A DNA stretch of 64,000 nucleotides from Maioricimonas rarisocia (GCF_007747795.1 NZ_CP036275.1:7556001-7620000); one strand, 5' to 3'. Shown: positions 26,205 through 35,569, numbered from the stretch's first letter. Program-made: numbers and translations. Notes: generated by a model from the sequence alone, not told the origin.

Positions 26205-28403
26205 TCAGTTGCCGCTGAGCAGCTTCGCAGGCGGCACGAAGGCCGCAATCCGGTTGAAGGCTTCGAGCACTTCGGCTTCCATCGCAGAGATCGTTGAACC
26301 ACCCGGCACATCGATCCAGTGGCCGTTGGCCATATGGGCGATGGCCCGCATCAGATCGCGGTCAGCACCGGCCCCCACGGAGAGCGTGTGGATCGTCATG
26401 TCGTTGTCGACCGCTTCTTTCGCCTTGACGAGTGCGAACATCTTCGCGTCGTAGTTGCTCTCGCCACCGGACAACTGATAGTCGGCAGCGCCGTCGCCGT
26501 CGTAGTCGAACAGTTCATCCCAGTCCCAGTCGGAAGGAACTGTGTAGCTCTCCGTCACGTTGGCATTACCATCGGTCATCAGCAGAATGGTGGGGCGGGC
26601 GCCCGGCCGTCCGTACGACTGGATCGACGAGATGGCGCGAGAGATGCCGCCGCCGACATTCGTCGTGTCGTAGTAATGGGCCGCCTGCTTGTGCTGCATG
26701 ATGGTGGCAACCGAGTCGTAATCCGTGGTCAGCGGTTCGGCACTGATATCGACGTACGGCATGTCGGTGTCGTTCAGAACCATCTCCAGCCGGTGGTACG
26801 TGTCGTAGCTGACCAGTCCCAGCGTGTCACCGAATCCCAGGTCCTCGAGGAAGTCGGCGAACAGCGTGTGCCCTTCCTTGATGGCATGGAACGGGTAATG
26901 CCGCGTCTTGTACAGGTCCGGCGTCTGATAATGCCGCCGTTTCTTGTCGAGCAGATAGTGGACGAACGTCATCCCGCCGTACATCTCGCGGTAACTACCC
27001 CGATTGATGTCGCTGTCAGAACGGACGTAGTCAATGAAGTCATCCCAGCTGCCGGACGGATACGGATAGGCAACCGTGTCCAGGCCGAAGACTGCTTCGA
27101 CGTTCTCGTTCGTATCATCGAAACGGTAGGCGATCAGCGTCGCGGCCGAATCGGGAGTGTCGAACCGCTCACCGTAACCGGGCCCGTCACCACTGGAGTT
27201 GCACCCCGACTTGACCCATACGGTTTCGATCGTTTTGCCGGCATTGTCCCCCTGTCCCTGGAAGGTGCCGGTCTTCCCCTGGTTGAGGTTGTCGAACTTG
27301 TACTGCGTTCCGTCTTCGAATTCGAGAACGACGTTGGAGAGGTCCTTGGAGGACTCGATGTAAACGCTCGTCGTGTCCGCAGCGAAGGTGACCTCGATCG
27401 TGGGACGGCAACCGCTTCCGCTTTCACCCGCGACGGTCACCTCTTCGCCGACAATGTACTTGACCCACACCGTCGCAATGTCTTTGCCACTGTTGCTGTC
27501 GCTGCCGGAGTAGGTGCCGCCGCTCTCGTTGAGACCGGTAAACTTCTGCGACTTTCCGTTCGTGAACTCGAGGACGACTTCACTGTACGGCTGGTCGGAC
27601 GTGATCTCCGTTTCGTCGTACTTGAACGTCACGGTCGCGGTCGGATCATCCGGGTTGTCGGAAGGGGGGCTGTCGAGTGACAGGTACTTCGGTGTGAAGA
27701 TCATGTCTCCCACGTCGACCGGCTGCAGATCGTTGTAAATCTGCTGCAGGTTGGTCTCGATCGCCGGGATTCCCAGCTTGTCGACGGTCTCGCTGCGAAA
27801 CTGGCTGTCGTAGGTCATCGAGCCGGAGAAATCGAGCACCGTCACGATGTCGCGGGCTTCGACGTAGGCGACTGCCTCGGCCCGGATCTTTGCCGTCCGG
27901 TCGCCGGTCACGCCGGCGAAGAACAGCTGCAACTGGCCGTCCGGCTTCGTCACGTCGGGATCGTCGCGGCGGGCGATCACGCGGACGACGTTCGAAGGGG
28001 ACTCGTTCCAGGTGACTTCAAACTCGCCCGTCGAGTCGTTGTAGGATCGCTTGCCGAACTCGACATCCTCGTTCGGATCGACGTACACGCCGTTGAGGGC
28101 AGCCACCTCGACCGCCTTCTGGGCGGCCTGCGACTTGGAGTACTCGACGAGGTTGCCCACCTCCGGTCCGGCATTCTCGACGGCATGGGTGATTTCCATC
28201 GCCGCCGCGAGCGCCGCCGCATCGACAGCGTTCTGCATCTTGGTCTTTGTCAGCGAAATCGTGCCGACGTCGACCGAGAAGGCAACGAAGGTGATGCACG
28301 CCGTCAGACAGAAGAAGGCAACGACGATAAACGCACCGCGGCGGTTGCGCGGCCCGGTCGACTCGTCGCCGATCACGGGCAGGGGTAAGGAATACCGTTT
28401 CAT
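26205..28403 (-). CDS. TadG-like protein with vWA domain carrying two inserted beta repeats
   Basis: 732 residues. A TadE/TadG-like N-terminus (RRGAFIVVAFFCLTACITFVAFSVDVG, membrane anchor; then the helical spine LTKTKMQNAVDAAALAAA) is followed by a von Willebrand A domain with the MIDAS motif DFSGSM at 191-196 and, far downstream, RPTILLMTDGNANV. Between these lie two tandem ~65-residue units (about 253-318 and 335-402) with the same pattern VVLEF-G-(Q/Y)KF-L-TF-G-NAGK-I-TVWVK. The protein probably functions in Tad pilus assembly or adhesion. Downstream of two TadE genes on the same strand. ATG at 28403 preferred; a GTG five codons upstream is less likely. Confidence 0.85.
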   Translation of the reverse strand: MKRYSLPLPVIGDESTGPRNRRGAFIVVAFFCLTACITFVAFSVDVGTISLTKTKMQNAVDAAALAAAMEITHAVENAGPEVGNLVEYSKSQAAQKAVEVAALNGVYVDPNEDVEFGKRSYNDSTGEFEVTWNESPSNVVRVIARRDDPDVTKPDGQLQLFFAGVTGDRTAKIRAEAVAYVEARDIVTVLDFSGSMTYDSQFRSETVDKLGIPAIETNLQQIYNDLQPVDVGDMIFTPKYLSLDSPPSDNPDDPTATVTFKYDETEITSDQPYSEVVLEFTNGKSQKFTGLNESGGTYSGSDSNSGKDIATVWVKYIVGEEVTVAGESGSGCRPTIEVTFAADTTSVYIESSKDLSNVVLEFEDGTQYKFDNLNQGKTGTFQGQGDNAGKTIETVWVKSGCNSSGDGPGYGERFDTPDSAATLIAYRFDDTNENVEAVFGLDTVAYPYPSGSWDDFIDYVRSDSDINRGSYREMYGGMTFVHYLLDKKRRHYQTPDLYKTRHYPFHAIKEGHTLFADFLEDLGFGDTLGLVSYDTYHRLEMVLNDTDMPYVDISAEPLTTDYDSVATIMQHKQAAHYYDTTNVGGGISRAISSIQSYGRPGARPTILLMTDGNANVTESYTVPSDWDWDELFDYDGDGAADYQLSGGESNYDAKMFALVKAKEAVDNDMTIHTLSVGAGADRDLMRAIAHMANGHWIDVPGGSTISAMEAEVLEAFNRIAAFVPPAKLLSGN

Positions 28404-28470
28404 GGCAGCTGCCTTCACCAGTACAAGGTGGTCAATGAACGGAGAGGGTCTCGGTGGACGGGAGCTGTAG

Positions 28471-28965
28471 TTACGAACTCAGATTGCTCCGGGCCATACG
28501 GAACACCAGCGCGGCCCGCAACGTCTGGCCCGACATGTAGTTCATGGGAAACGTACTCACCTCGGAGTACGGGACGGTCGCGGTGATCTGGAACAGCTCG
28601 AGGTAGTTGTCCGGATCGGCGAGATCGAAGGTCGAGCCGGCACTGGCTCCGTCCGCGTGGGTAATTGTGATCGTCACCTCGTCCCCGGGGATTCCGGAGG
28701 CAGTGAGAAAATTGCGGATGTCCTGGATGACCTTCTGGTTGGGCGTCTGGCCGGGCGCGAGGTTCGCCTCGTAGTTCATCGTCGCCAGCCGGCCTCCTTC
28801 GCGGATGGCCGCATTCATCGTCTGGGCCGCGTTGATCGCGGTCCCCATCTCGACTGTTCCCAGCACGAGCGTGAGAAACAGCGGGGCCACCAGCGCAAAC
28901 TCGACGGTGGCCGCTCCAGAGCGACTCTGCTGTCGGGACTCTTCGTGTCGTGTTGTCGATCGCAT
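28471..28965 (-). CDS. TadE-family pseudopilin
   Basis: 164 residues. After a short positively charged leader it has the type IVb-like SGAATVEFALVAPLFLTLVLGTVEMGTAINAAQTMNAAIREGGRLA segment: Glu in the fifth position after the processing site region and a hydrophobic helix. TadE/TadF/TadG are minor pseudopilins of the Flp/Tad secretion-pilus system. It lies between a second TadE-like gene and the TadG-like vWA gene; all three are on the minus strand with short gaps (36 and 67 bp). Confidence 0.88.
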   Translation of the reverse strand: MRSTTRHEESRQQSRSGAATVEFALVAPLFLTLVLGTVEMGTAINAAQTMNAAIREGGRLATMNYEANLAPGQTPNQKVIQDIRNFLTASGIPGDEVTITITHADGASAGSTFDLADPDNYLELFQITATVPYSEVSTFPMNYMSGQTLRAALVFRMARSNLSS

Positions 28966-29001
28966 GGTGCGTTTCCAGCAGAACGTACCGGCCCGCAGGT
29001 C

Positions 29002-29496
29002 CTATTCGTGCCGCATGACCGACTGACCGGACAGGCGGATGTTCTTGGCCCAGAACGGTGGCATCAGCGCCACATCGTCGTAGTTGACTTCGATGCGGAC
29101 GACGTACAGTTGCCGGTCTTCGGCGTCGAGCAGCTCAATGTCCGGAAGACTGGAGTAGGAGATCTGGTCGGGATCGACACCCTCCGTGTCGAAGACCGAC
29201 GCATCCTTCACATAGATCGTCGCGTCCGAGGCAGCCCGAGCCGCGACCAGAATCGAGTTCGCCTTGGCGACCACGTCGCTGGTCGAGATGTCTTCAACCG
29301 CTCCGTAGCGTGCAGCGCGCTTGGCCGCGGCGTTGAGCGTGTTGATGACGAGGTAAGCGTGGCCGAACTCCATGATGCCGGCGATGAAGACCGCAAACAC
29401 CGGCATCACGACAGCCGTTTCCACGAGAGTCGCACCGAAGCGGGCGCGACGAGTGGAGGGAACTCTGGAGCCGTTGCGACGGCGGAATACTTGCAT
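29002..29496 (-). CDS. TadE-family pseudopilin (first gene of the group)
   Basis: 164 residues with the same layout as its neighbour: charged N-terminus, then RFGATLVETAVVMPVFAVFIAGIMEFGHAYLVINTLNAAAKRAARYG, a TadE-type hydrophobic helix with a Glu (ATLVE). The rest is a beta-rich pilin-like domain. It begins the three-gene Tad unit. The remaining tad genes (prepilin peptidase, ATPase) are not in this window. Confidence 0.88.
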   Translation of the reverse strand: MQVFRRRNGSRVPSTRRARFGATLVETAVVMPVFAVFIAGIMEFGHAYLVINTLNAAAKRAARYGAVEDISTSDVVAKANSILVAARAASDATIYVKDASVFDTEGVDPDQISYSSLPDIELLDAEDRQLYVVRIEVNYDDVALMPPFWAKNIRLSGQSVMRHE

Positions 29497-29827
29497 GGCC
29501 GGTGACTTCAGGTTGTACCCGCAACAGGGGGCCCGTCAGAGCGTGCAACATGTACGCATCTGAACAACTGAGCCAAACCTAGGTCACCGATTCGGCGGCG
29601 GAGTCAGAATTCTGTCGGTTTTGACTCAAGTTTCTGCAGAGACGTGCCGGAACGTCTGCGAGGACTATGCCAGCCGAAGAACAAAAGACGCCCTAACACT
29701 TTGACGATGCAGTGATTGCATCGGGGCGGCGAGAGTGCCATGAGCTATTGCCGCTGCGACATGCGGCTTGAGAAAAAATCCGGGACGTCGGCCAACCATC
29801 AAATTCCGTGTCGCCGGTCGGGCTCGC
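29497..29827. other. Intergenic region upstream of the Tad genes, no gene seen
   Basis: 331 bp between the first TadE gene and the 3' end of the next minus-strand gene. It should hold the Tad promoter, but no clear -35/-10 pair was found on the minus strand. Short frames on the plus strand have no ribosome site. Confidence 0.4.
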
Positions 29828-30538
29828 TCAGACGACCGCCCGACCCTGGTCACCGCCGGGGTGGATCATCCGCCACTGGTGGTCGACCGACACCAGCCCT
29901 TCGGGTGAGTACCGCCGGAAGGACGTGCGGGCGAAGTGGCGAACTGACTGCTTTCCCGCTGCAACGCGCGTGTGCACGAGAGAGTCGTCCGGATGATGGC
30001 TGTTCAGACTGGTCCGCGCCGTGTTGACCGCGATTGACAGACGGCTGGAGTCGACGATCGAGCGACCTCCGGACGAATTCCCGCGGATGACCGCCATCTC
30101 CAGGTCGGAGCCCTGAACGGAGATCGACGTCGTAAACGAGATCCGCTCCTCGCCGGCCGGGGCGTCCCGTCCTGGCAGGTCGTGCCACCAGCACCGACGT
30201 TCGGTCGAGTCGTCCACGACGCCGGGCATCACGCCGGGGCGGAGTTCGAACAGAGCATGGGCCCCCCATGTCGGGTCGGCCGGTCCGAAGACGGTGAGAA
30301 CGCGCGGAGGATCGCCGAACGGGTTTTGGTCCGTCACCACCAGTTCCCAGTCTTCCTCGATGCGGACGATCTGCAGCGCGACGTCGTCATCGACGCCGGG
30401 ATCGTCTCCGGGTTCCCGGATAATGAGTGGCGACGTCCCGTCGAGTGAATGATATCGCAGAAACAGGCCGACCGACTGGTACCGCCGGCGCAGCGATTGT
30501 CGATTGCCGCCGTCCGCAGACGGCGCAAGCTGACACAT
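29828..30538 (-). CDS. Hypothetical protein, 236 aa
   Basis: Not recognised. The product is soluble, without a signal peptide, and rich in Asp, Arg, Val and Ser. It reads like a beta-rich domain (ALQIVRIEEDWELVVTDQNPFG, PRVLTVFGPADPTWGAHALFEL, then ISFTTSISVQGSDLEMAVIRG) with a helix-poor C-terminus ending WRMIHPGGDQGRAVV. The ATG at 30538 follows GGGAG 8 bases upstream, a good sign of a real gene. Codon use has the high third-position GC of its neighbours. No partner genes adjacent. Confidence 0.55.
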   Translation of the reverse strand: MCQLAPSADGGNRQSLRRRYQSVGLFLRYHSLDGTSPLIIREPGDDPGVDDDVALQIVRIEEDWELVVTDQNPFGDPPRVLTVFGPADPTWGAHALFELRPGVMPGVVDDSTERRCWWHDLPGRDAPAGEERISFTTSISVQGSDLEMAVIRGNSSGGRSIVDSSRLSIAVNTARTSLNSHHPDDSLVHTRVAAGKQSVRHFARTSFRRYSPEGLVSVDHQWRMIHPGGDQGRAVV

Positions 30539-31187
30539 GTCAGAACTCCCGAGGTGGCTTGTCATCGTTCGGCAACCTGGCGATCTCGTCGTGCGGTCGA
30601 GCAGCGAGACCCATGGTTTTGCGTCACTGCCTCACGGCAGGTTTGCCATTGTCGCGATCCGTGCCGACGGGTAGGCGGGTTCGATCTGATCCGCATGCCG
30701 GGGCTCGGGCAGGCGTGCGATCGACGTCCCCTCGACTGGTTGCGCAGGGAAGGTCCGGTTGGCGAGCGGCTTCCACGCAGGAACCCTCACCAGAAGCCTA
30801 GCACGGGAAAGCAGAGCAGGCAGGGGAATCGACCGTCCGAAAAACAGCACTCGGCGGGACGACTGCCGGGTCAAACCACAGGGAACAGGCGTTCACATAC
30901 TTCCTGCCCGGACCCGCCAGAAAACTCTTTCATCGAGCCGTGCGCAGGGGTAGAATCGGCGTTCAATGTCAGGTGCATCTCTTCTGATGCCGGTTGTTCC
31001 TATCGATTCCAGTCAAGTTCTGACACGCCATTTCCGGCACTGACCCTTCGCGACTCTCGAGTCATATTGATAAAGACGGAAGCGCACGGGCACCAGGCGA
31101 CGACTGACGGATCCGATCCGACTCCTGCATCCATGAGGGGTGAACCTCGGGAACGTTCAGATTGATTCTGGGGGAAGGTTGGCTGCC
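30539..31187. other. Long intergenic region, divergent leaders; no gene seen
   Basis: 649 bp between the 236-aa gene (minus) and the cold-shock gene (plus). Frames present are compositionally random and lack ribosome sites. None of the repeat modules found elsewhere was recognised. The right part should carry the promoter and 5' leader of the cold-shock gene; no convincing -35/-10 pair was found. Confidence 0.45.
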
Positions 31188-31391
31188 ATGCAGCAGGGTA
31201 CGATCAAGAAGCTGGTTGCGGACAAAGGGTTTGGTTTCATCGCCGGCGGTGAGCAGGGTAAGGACCTGTTCTTCCATCTCTCGGCCGTCAAGGAAACCAA
31301 CTTCGAGTCACTGTTCGAAGGTCAGTCCGTGGAGTTTGAGTCGGAAATGGGACCAAAGGGAGCGCGGGCGTCGATCGTGAAACCCGCCTGA
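31188..31391 (+). CDS. Cold-shock domain protein (CspA family)
   Basis: 67 residues, a complete single OB-fold cold-shock domain: MQQGTIKKLVADKGFGFI contains RNP1-type KGFGFI, and KDLFFHLSAV contains RNP2-type (V/L)FFH. It binds single-stranded RNA/DNA and destabilises RNA secondary structure. Start at the ATG 31188 after GGGGGAAGG (31170-31178). An in-frame upstream start at 31140 would add non-conserved residues. Confidence 0.95.
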   Translation: MQQGTIKKLVADKGFGFIAGGEQGKDLFFHLSAVKETNFESLFEGQSVEFESEMGPKGARASIVKPA

Positions 31392-31417
31392 GATCGATCG
31401 CTTCATCTTTCACGCTG

Positions 31418-31458
31418 CAGAGCCTGTGGTTTGCCCGACCGCGGGCTCTGTTGCGTTT
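31418..31458 (+). terminator. Probable intrinsic terminator after the cold-shock gene
   Basis: Hairpin with a perfect 7-bp stem CAGAGCC / GGCTCTG (31418-31424 and 31444-31450), followed by TTGCGTTT. The stop codon of the cold-shock gene is 27 bp upstream. The T-run is broken by GC, so termination may be partial. The PfkB gene on the other strand ends at 31469. Confidence 0.5.
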
Positions 31459-31468
31459 CAGCAGCACC

Positions 31469-32392
31469 TCAGCTCGCCGACAACGGCTGCACCGTCAACC
31501 GCTCCATCGCGGAGGTCACATCCGCCAGCCCCGGCAGCGCCGCCCGGTTGCCGCGCTCCCGGCACTTGAGCCCCGCAGCGGCACACGCAAACCGCAGCCG
31601 CTCCGGTGGCTCCCACCCGACCAGACACCCGTACAGCAGCCCCCCGCAGAAGACATCGCCCGCCCCATTGGTGTCGGTGATGCGGTCGAGCGGCAATGCC
31701 GGGCAGTGCCAGGCGGCGGACCGGTCGATCAGCCAGGCCCCTTCCGCACCGTCCGTCACGGTCACACATCTGGCTCCCATCGACAGCAGGCGATGCCCCC
31801 CGGTGACCGGATCCGATTCGTCCAGGTACCGCTCGAGAAACCGACGGGGGCAGTTCACCAGATCGGCGACGGCGATGATCTCGCCCATGCGGGGCCGGGG
31901 TGAGCCGGCATCGATCGAGACGCGACCTCCCCGGCCGTGAACGATCCGTGCCGCTTCCACTGCCCGATCCGGCGGCCAGCCGTCCAGATGCAGCCACCCG
32001 ACATCCAGTAGTTCGGCCGCGTCAACCGGACCGTTTGCCGCTCCTCCGGAGGGCCGGCGGCAGACCACCGTCCGGCGACCCGAGCCGGCTTCGACCCAGA
32101 CGTGCGCATGACCGGTCCGGCCGTCACTGCGTCGAGAGGAAGCCGGAAAGCCGATGCCGTCCTTCTGGAGCACCGACTCGATATACGTACCGTCGGCATC
32201 ATCGCCCCAGCAGCCGAGAAACCGGCTGCGGAGGCCCAGCCGGGCCAGCAGCGCCAGGGCGGTGGGGACCGGCCCGCCCACCTGCCGGGCGTCGTCCGCG
32301 GCGTCCCGTTTCTCGTCAATGCGGGGCGTCTCTTCGACGATCATGATGTCGTCGACGAGGATGGTGCCCAGCCCGGCGATCTGTTCTTCCAT
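31469..32392 (-). CDS. PfkB-family carbohydrate kinase
   Basis: 307 residues of the ribokinase/PfkB fold. The second signature is at the C-terminus as DTNGAGDVFCGGLLYG, with the catalytic Asp in GAGD (normally DTxGAGD; here Asn replaces the x). The substrate-binding strands are visible near VGGPVPTALALLARLG (first signature region). ATP-dependent phosphorylation of a sugar or nucleoside; the exact substrate cannot be read. RBS AGAGG is 7 bases before the ATG at 32392. Convergent with the cold-shock gene. Confidence 0.9.
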   Translation of the reverse strand: MEEQIAGLGTILVDDIMIVEETPRIDEKRDAADDARQVGGPVPTALALLARLGLRSRFLGCWGDDADGTYIESVLQKDGIGFPASSRRSDGRTGHAHVWVEAGSGRRTVVCRRPSGGAANGPVDAAELLDVGWLHLDGWPPDRAVEAARIVHGRGGRVSIDAGSPRPRMGEIIAVADLVNCPRRFLERYLDESDPVTGGHRLLSMGARCVTVTDGAEGAWLIDRSAAWHCPALPLDRITDTNGAGDVFCGGLLYGCLVGWEPPERLRFACAAAGLKCRERGNRAALPGLADVTSAMERLTVQPLSAS

Positions 32393-32458
32393 GAAGTTGC
32401 CTCTGTCTGACGCAGCAGACCGCCTCGCGCAGGAGACCGCCAGTCCGCCGATGCCTTC

Positions 32459-33370
32459 TCAGAACAGCTTCGCCGCGTCTTTCGGAACGTCCTTGCGGCG
32501 GCGGCCCTGTTTCGTCGACGGAACACTCGTCAGCGGATCCTTCGCGCCATCCATCGGCTGGCCCGGCTGAACACTTTTGAGCCGCTCGAGCGCCCGCTCG
32601 GCATACTGTTCAGACAGCTCGAATCCGAGATAGCGGCGATCGAGTTTGCGGGCCACAGCGAGCGTGGTGCCGCTGCCGGTAAACGGGTCGAGGACGGTCT
32701 CCCCTTCGTTCGAGCAGGCCAGAATGATCCGTTCGAGCAGTCGCTCGGGCATCTGGCAGCCATGCCACCCCTTACGCTCCTTGAACGTGCCGTTCACCCG
32801 CGGGAAGTACCACGTGTCTTCTTCCGACTGGAAGGACTCGGGTATGTCCTGCGGCCGGAGGATCCAGGTGTCGTCGGGCAGGCGGCCCTTGGGGTTGGCC
32901 CGCTTGTCCGCATAGACGAGTTGCCGGGCGGACGGGACGCGGACCTTCGGATCATCCGCGTTGAAGGTGAATGTTTCCGGGTCCTTGACCATGTAGAGCA
33001 GGTGAGCGTGCGAGCGGCTGAATTTCGTTTTGCAGTTCACGCCGAACGTGTAGTACCAGATCACCCAGCTGCGGCAGTGCAGACCGAGTTCGCGCTGCAT
33101 GAGGACTTTCAGCTCGGCCGCGAACTCGTCGCCGATCGCCAGCCAGAAGGTGCCGTCCGCCTTCAGCACGCGGACCACCTCGCTGAGCCACTCCTGGGAC
33201 CAGTCGAGGTATTCTTCGGCCTTGCGGCGGTCGTCGTAGACGTCGTACTCGTAACCGATGTTGAACGGGGGATCGGCGAAGGCGAGGTCAACGCAGCCGT
33301 CCGGCAGCGTGCGCATGCCGGCGATGCAGTCCTCCTGCCGGATCTGATCGAGCTGAACGGCATCATCCAT
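32459..33370 (-). CDS. Orphan DNA methyltransferase, beta class (N4-cytosine or N6-adenine)
   Basis: 303 residues. Motif IV appears near the N-terminus as [16 protein letters not shown] and motif I near the C-terminus as [14 protein letters not shown], so the order IV-TRD-I places it in the beta class. Catalytic DPPF fits N6A or N4C methylation. The target-recognition region lies between residues ~85 and 220. No restriction endonuclease or specificity gene is adjacent, so it may be an orphan epigenetic methylase or a relic of a restriction system. The C-terminus is basic (KQGRRRKDV). Confidence 0.9.
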   Translation of the reverse strand: MDDAVQLDQIRQEDCIAGMRTLPDGCVDLAFADPPFNIGYEYDVYDDRRKAEEYLDWSQEWLSEVVRVLKADGTFWLAIGDEFAAELKVLMQRELGLHCRSWVIWYYTFGVNCKTKFSRSHAHLLYMVKDPETFTFNADDPKVRVPSARQLVYADKRANPKGRLPDDTWILRPQDIPESFQSEEDTWYFPRVNGTFKERKGWHGCQMPERLLERIILACSNEGETVLDPFTGSGTTLAVARKLDRRYLGFELSEQYAERALERLKSVQPGQPMDGAKDPLTSVPSTKQGRRRKDVPKDAAKLF

Positions 33371-33489
33371 GGCGATGGGAAATCCAGAGGCTATCGGTGT
33401 GTGCGGGAGTCACGCCGCGTGCGGCCCCGGCGGACAATCGAAGCAGTATCACTCCTGCGCGCGCGCGATACAACCGAGGGAGAGGTGAG

Positions 33490-33937
33490 CAGCGAGTCCT
33501 GAGGTGTGCGTCTCGAGAGACGCGGCACGCTGCACCCCGGACTTGCAGGATGCGACGCACCACAAACGTCATTCAGATCACGCGAACCGAGACGAGCCGC
33601 GACCGTGAGGGAGCGAAACAAGCGACTGGGGCCGTGGCCGTGCGCCAGACGTTTCGGCGTCACATCGGCACGGAACCGGCGGTCTGATCTGGTGATCCGC
33701 CCTGCGCCCCAGCCACCCGCGCATGCAGATTGCGCACGGCTCGCAGAGCCGTGGCACCTTGGTGACCGACCTTCCCTGATCGGTTCCCGAAGAGCATACC
33801 AGCACGAAGCGCAAGCGAGTGCATGAGCCTGCACATCGGCAGACAGGAATGTCTGCCCCACGTGCCGTTCGGTGTGACTGGTCCCGGCATCCCACGGCCG
33901 GCAACAGCCGGCCCTGCCAGGGCGAGCATGACACCCG
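33490..33937. repeat. Intergenic repeat array, left of the IS4-family element
   Basis: No gene. Contains GCAGGATGCGACGCACCACA (33547-33566) and CGAGCCGCGACCGTGAGGGA (about 33594-33613), both repeated on the other side of the IS4 element. Further modules are the TACCAGCACGAAGCGCAAGC piece (about 33798-33817), a GGAA-loop hairpin (33838-33857) and GGCCGGC-aaca-GCCGGCC (about 33896-33914). Confidence 0.8.
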
Positions 33938-33947
33938 GCCTGTAGGG
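33938..33947 (+). repeat. Target-site duplication, left copy
   Basis: GCCTGTAGGG, repeated exactly at 35570-35579 on the other side of the element. A 10-bp duplication suits the IS4 family (9-12 bp). Its exactness shows the insertion is recent or undisturbed. Confidence 0.9.
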
Positions 33948-33964
33948 CTCGTCATTACCCATAT
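33948..33964 (+). repeat. Left terminal inverted repeat of the IS4-family element
   Basis: CTCGTCATTACCCATAT, 17 bp, exactly matching the reverse complement of 35553-35569. Confidence 0.92.
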
Positions 33965-34161
33965 TTTTGTAAGCTTTTCATGTCTTCTGTCTGTTCACAG
34001 GGAAGGAGATCTGGTTAGCAGGTCTGGACTTGGGGCATTGCCCGGTGCTCCGGCATCTCGTTTGCCCGTCTTCCCCCTCCGCTGCCATGGAACGGGGGCA
34101 GGGACTGACTGACGTGCATTGACGGCGTCACAGGAGCGTTGTCGTGCAAGGAGGTGGTCCC

Positions 34162-35562
34162 ATGGCCATGCTGCAGCTGGAGATCAACGATTGGGCCCAG
34201 GAGAATTTTGGAGCATGTCAGTTGGGTGACGTTCGAAGAACCAGGCGGGCAGTGAAACTCGCCGCGCAAGTAGCCGCTCGCCCCGATGGCAGCACTCCCG
34301 AACAGACGGAAGCCTGGCCCGACTGCAAGGCTGCGTACCGCCTGTTTGACCGGGACGAGGTGACGTTCGATGCGCTGTGCGAACCGCACTGGGAACTGAC
34401 ACGCAACCGTGATGGAGGCACCTGGCTGCTGCTCGGTGACACGACCGAGATTGACTTCCGGATCCAGCGCGAGATCTCCGGACTGGGACCAACCGGTGAC
34501 GGCAAGGGCCGGGGTTTCTTCCTGCACTCGTCGCTGATGATTGATGCGGACACGGGGGAGATTGCCGGGCTGGCCGGTGCGGAACTGTTTCATCGCAAAC
34601 CGGCCCCCAAGGGCGAAACCCGCCGTCAACAGATGAACCGCGAACGGGAATCGGAGGTCTGGGGCCGGGTGATTGACCGTGTCGGCACGCCGCCGGAGGG
34701 AGCCCACTTTATTCACGTGTTCGATGCTGGGGCAGATAATTTTGAAGTCTTCTGTCATCTGCAGATCCAGAAGTGCGGATGGGTGATCCAAGCCGCGCAC
34801 AAACATCGTCGGGTGTTCGGTCCGGAAGGGGACCGCCTGCCGCTGCAGGCGCTGATCGACCGGCAGCCGGTCAGCGGAATGTCTGAACTGTCGCTCCGAT
34901 CGCGCAAACAGGCATCGGGCACCAAACAGTCGTCCCGCACAGCCCTGCTCGAAGTCCGGCATGCGCCGTTGACCATGCCGATCCCGAAGACACAGACTCC
35001 CTTCGTGCAGCAGTGCGGGATCAAACGGATACCGATGTGGGTGATCGACATCCGGGAAGTGGATGCACCGGCCGACGTGAAAGAACCGCTGCACTGGGTG
35101 CTGCTGACCTCCGAACCGGTGCAGAGCTTCGACGATGCGCGGACCGTGATCGGCTGGTATGAGAAACGGCCGGTGATTGAGGACTATCACAAGTGCCTGA
35201 AAACGGGCTGTCGCGTGGAAGAACGGCAGTACGAGACCAGTGAGCGTCTGGAAGCCGTGACGGGCATGCTGAGCGTGGTCGCCATACGTTTGCTGCAGCT
35301 GAAGTATGTGGCGCGGTCCGAACCGAACGTCCCCGCGAAACGGGTTGTTCCGCCGACATGGCTGGAGATGCTGCAGGCCGTCCAGCGAGGCAAACGACAG
35401 ATCAGGACGGTCCGCGACTTCTTTCGTTCGCTGGCCATGCTTGGCGGATTCCTCGGTCGCAAATCGGACGGTGAGCCGGGCTGGATCACCATCTGGCGCG
35501 GTATGAACAAGCTCCTGATGTACCTCCGCGGGGCCGCCGCCATCGGCCGTAGATATGGGTAA
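34162..35562 (+). CDS. IS4-family (Tn5-like) DDE transposase
   Basis: 466 residues. The N-terminal DNA-binding region of Tn5-type enzymes is visible (INDWAQENFGACQLGDVRRTRR ... KAAYRLFD). The DDE core has LLLGDTTEIDF (first Asp), HVFDAGADNFEVF (second Asp) and the diagnostic Y-(2)-R-(3)-E-(6)-K signature YEKRPVIEDYHKCLK (Glu and Lys). It cuts and pastes the element. The ATG at 34162 follows a perfect AAGGAGG (34148-34154); a GTG at 34144 precedes the ribosome site. The stop TAA lies inside the right inverted repeat. No frameshift. Confidence 0.96.
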   Translation: MAMLQLEINDWAQENFGACQLGDVRRTRRAVKLAAQVAARPDGSTPEQTEAWPDCKAAYRLFDRDEVTFDALCEPHWELTRNRDGGTWLLLGDTTEIDFRIQREISGLGPTGDGKGRGFFLHSSLMIDADTGEIAGLAGAELFHRKPAPKGETRRQQMNRERESEVWGRVIDRVGTPPEGAHFIHVFDAGADNFEVFCHLQIQKCGWVIQAAHKHRRVFGPEGDRLPLQALIDRQPVSGMSELSLRSRKQASGTKQSSRTALLEVRHAPLTMPIPKTQTPFVQQCGIKRIPMWVIDIREVDAPADVKEPLHWVLLTSEPVQSFDDARTVIGWYEKRPVIEDYHKCLKTGCRVEERQYETSERLEAVTGMLSVVAIRLLQLKYVARSEPNVPAKRVVPPTWLEMLQAVQRGKRQIRTVRDFFRSLAMLGGFLGRKSDGEPGWITIWRGMNKLLMYLRGAAAIGRRYG

Positions 35563-35569
35563 TGACGAG
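35553..35569 (-). repeat. Right terminal inverted repeat of the IS4-family element
   Basis: Reverse complement of 33948-33964 over all 17 bp. It contains the transposase stop codon (35560-35562). Confidence 0.92.

Larger units (their letters stand above)
33948..35569 (+). mobile_element. IS4-family insertion sequence, complete
   Basis: 1622 bp bounded by perfect 17-bp terminal inverted repeats: CTCGTCATTACCCATAT (33948-33964) and its reverse complement (35553-35569). The element carries one intact transposase gene on the plus strand and is flanked by 10-bp direct repeats. It sits in a hairpin-repeat array, not in a gene. Perfect ends, intact gene and exact target duplication suggest recent activity. 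Confidence 0.95.
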
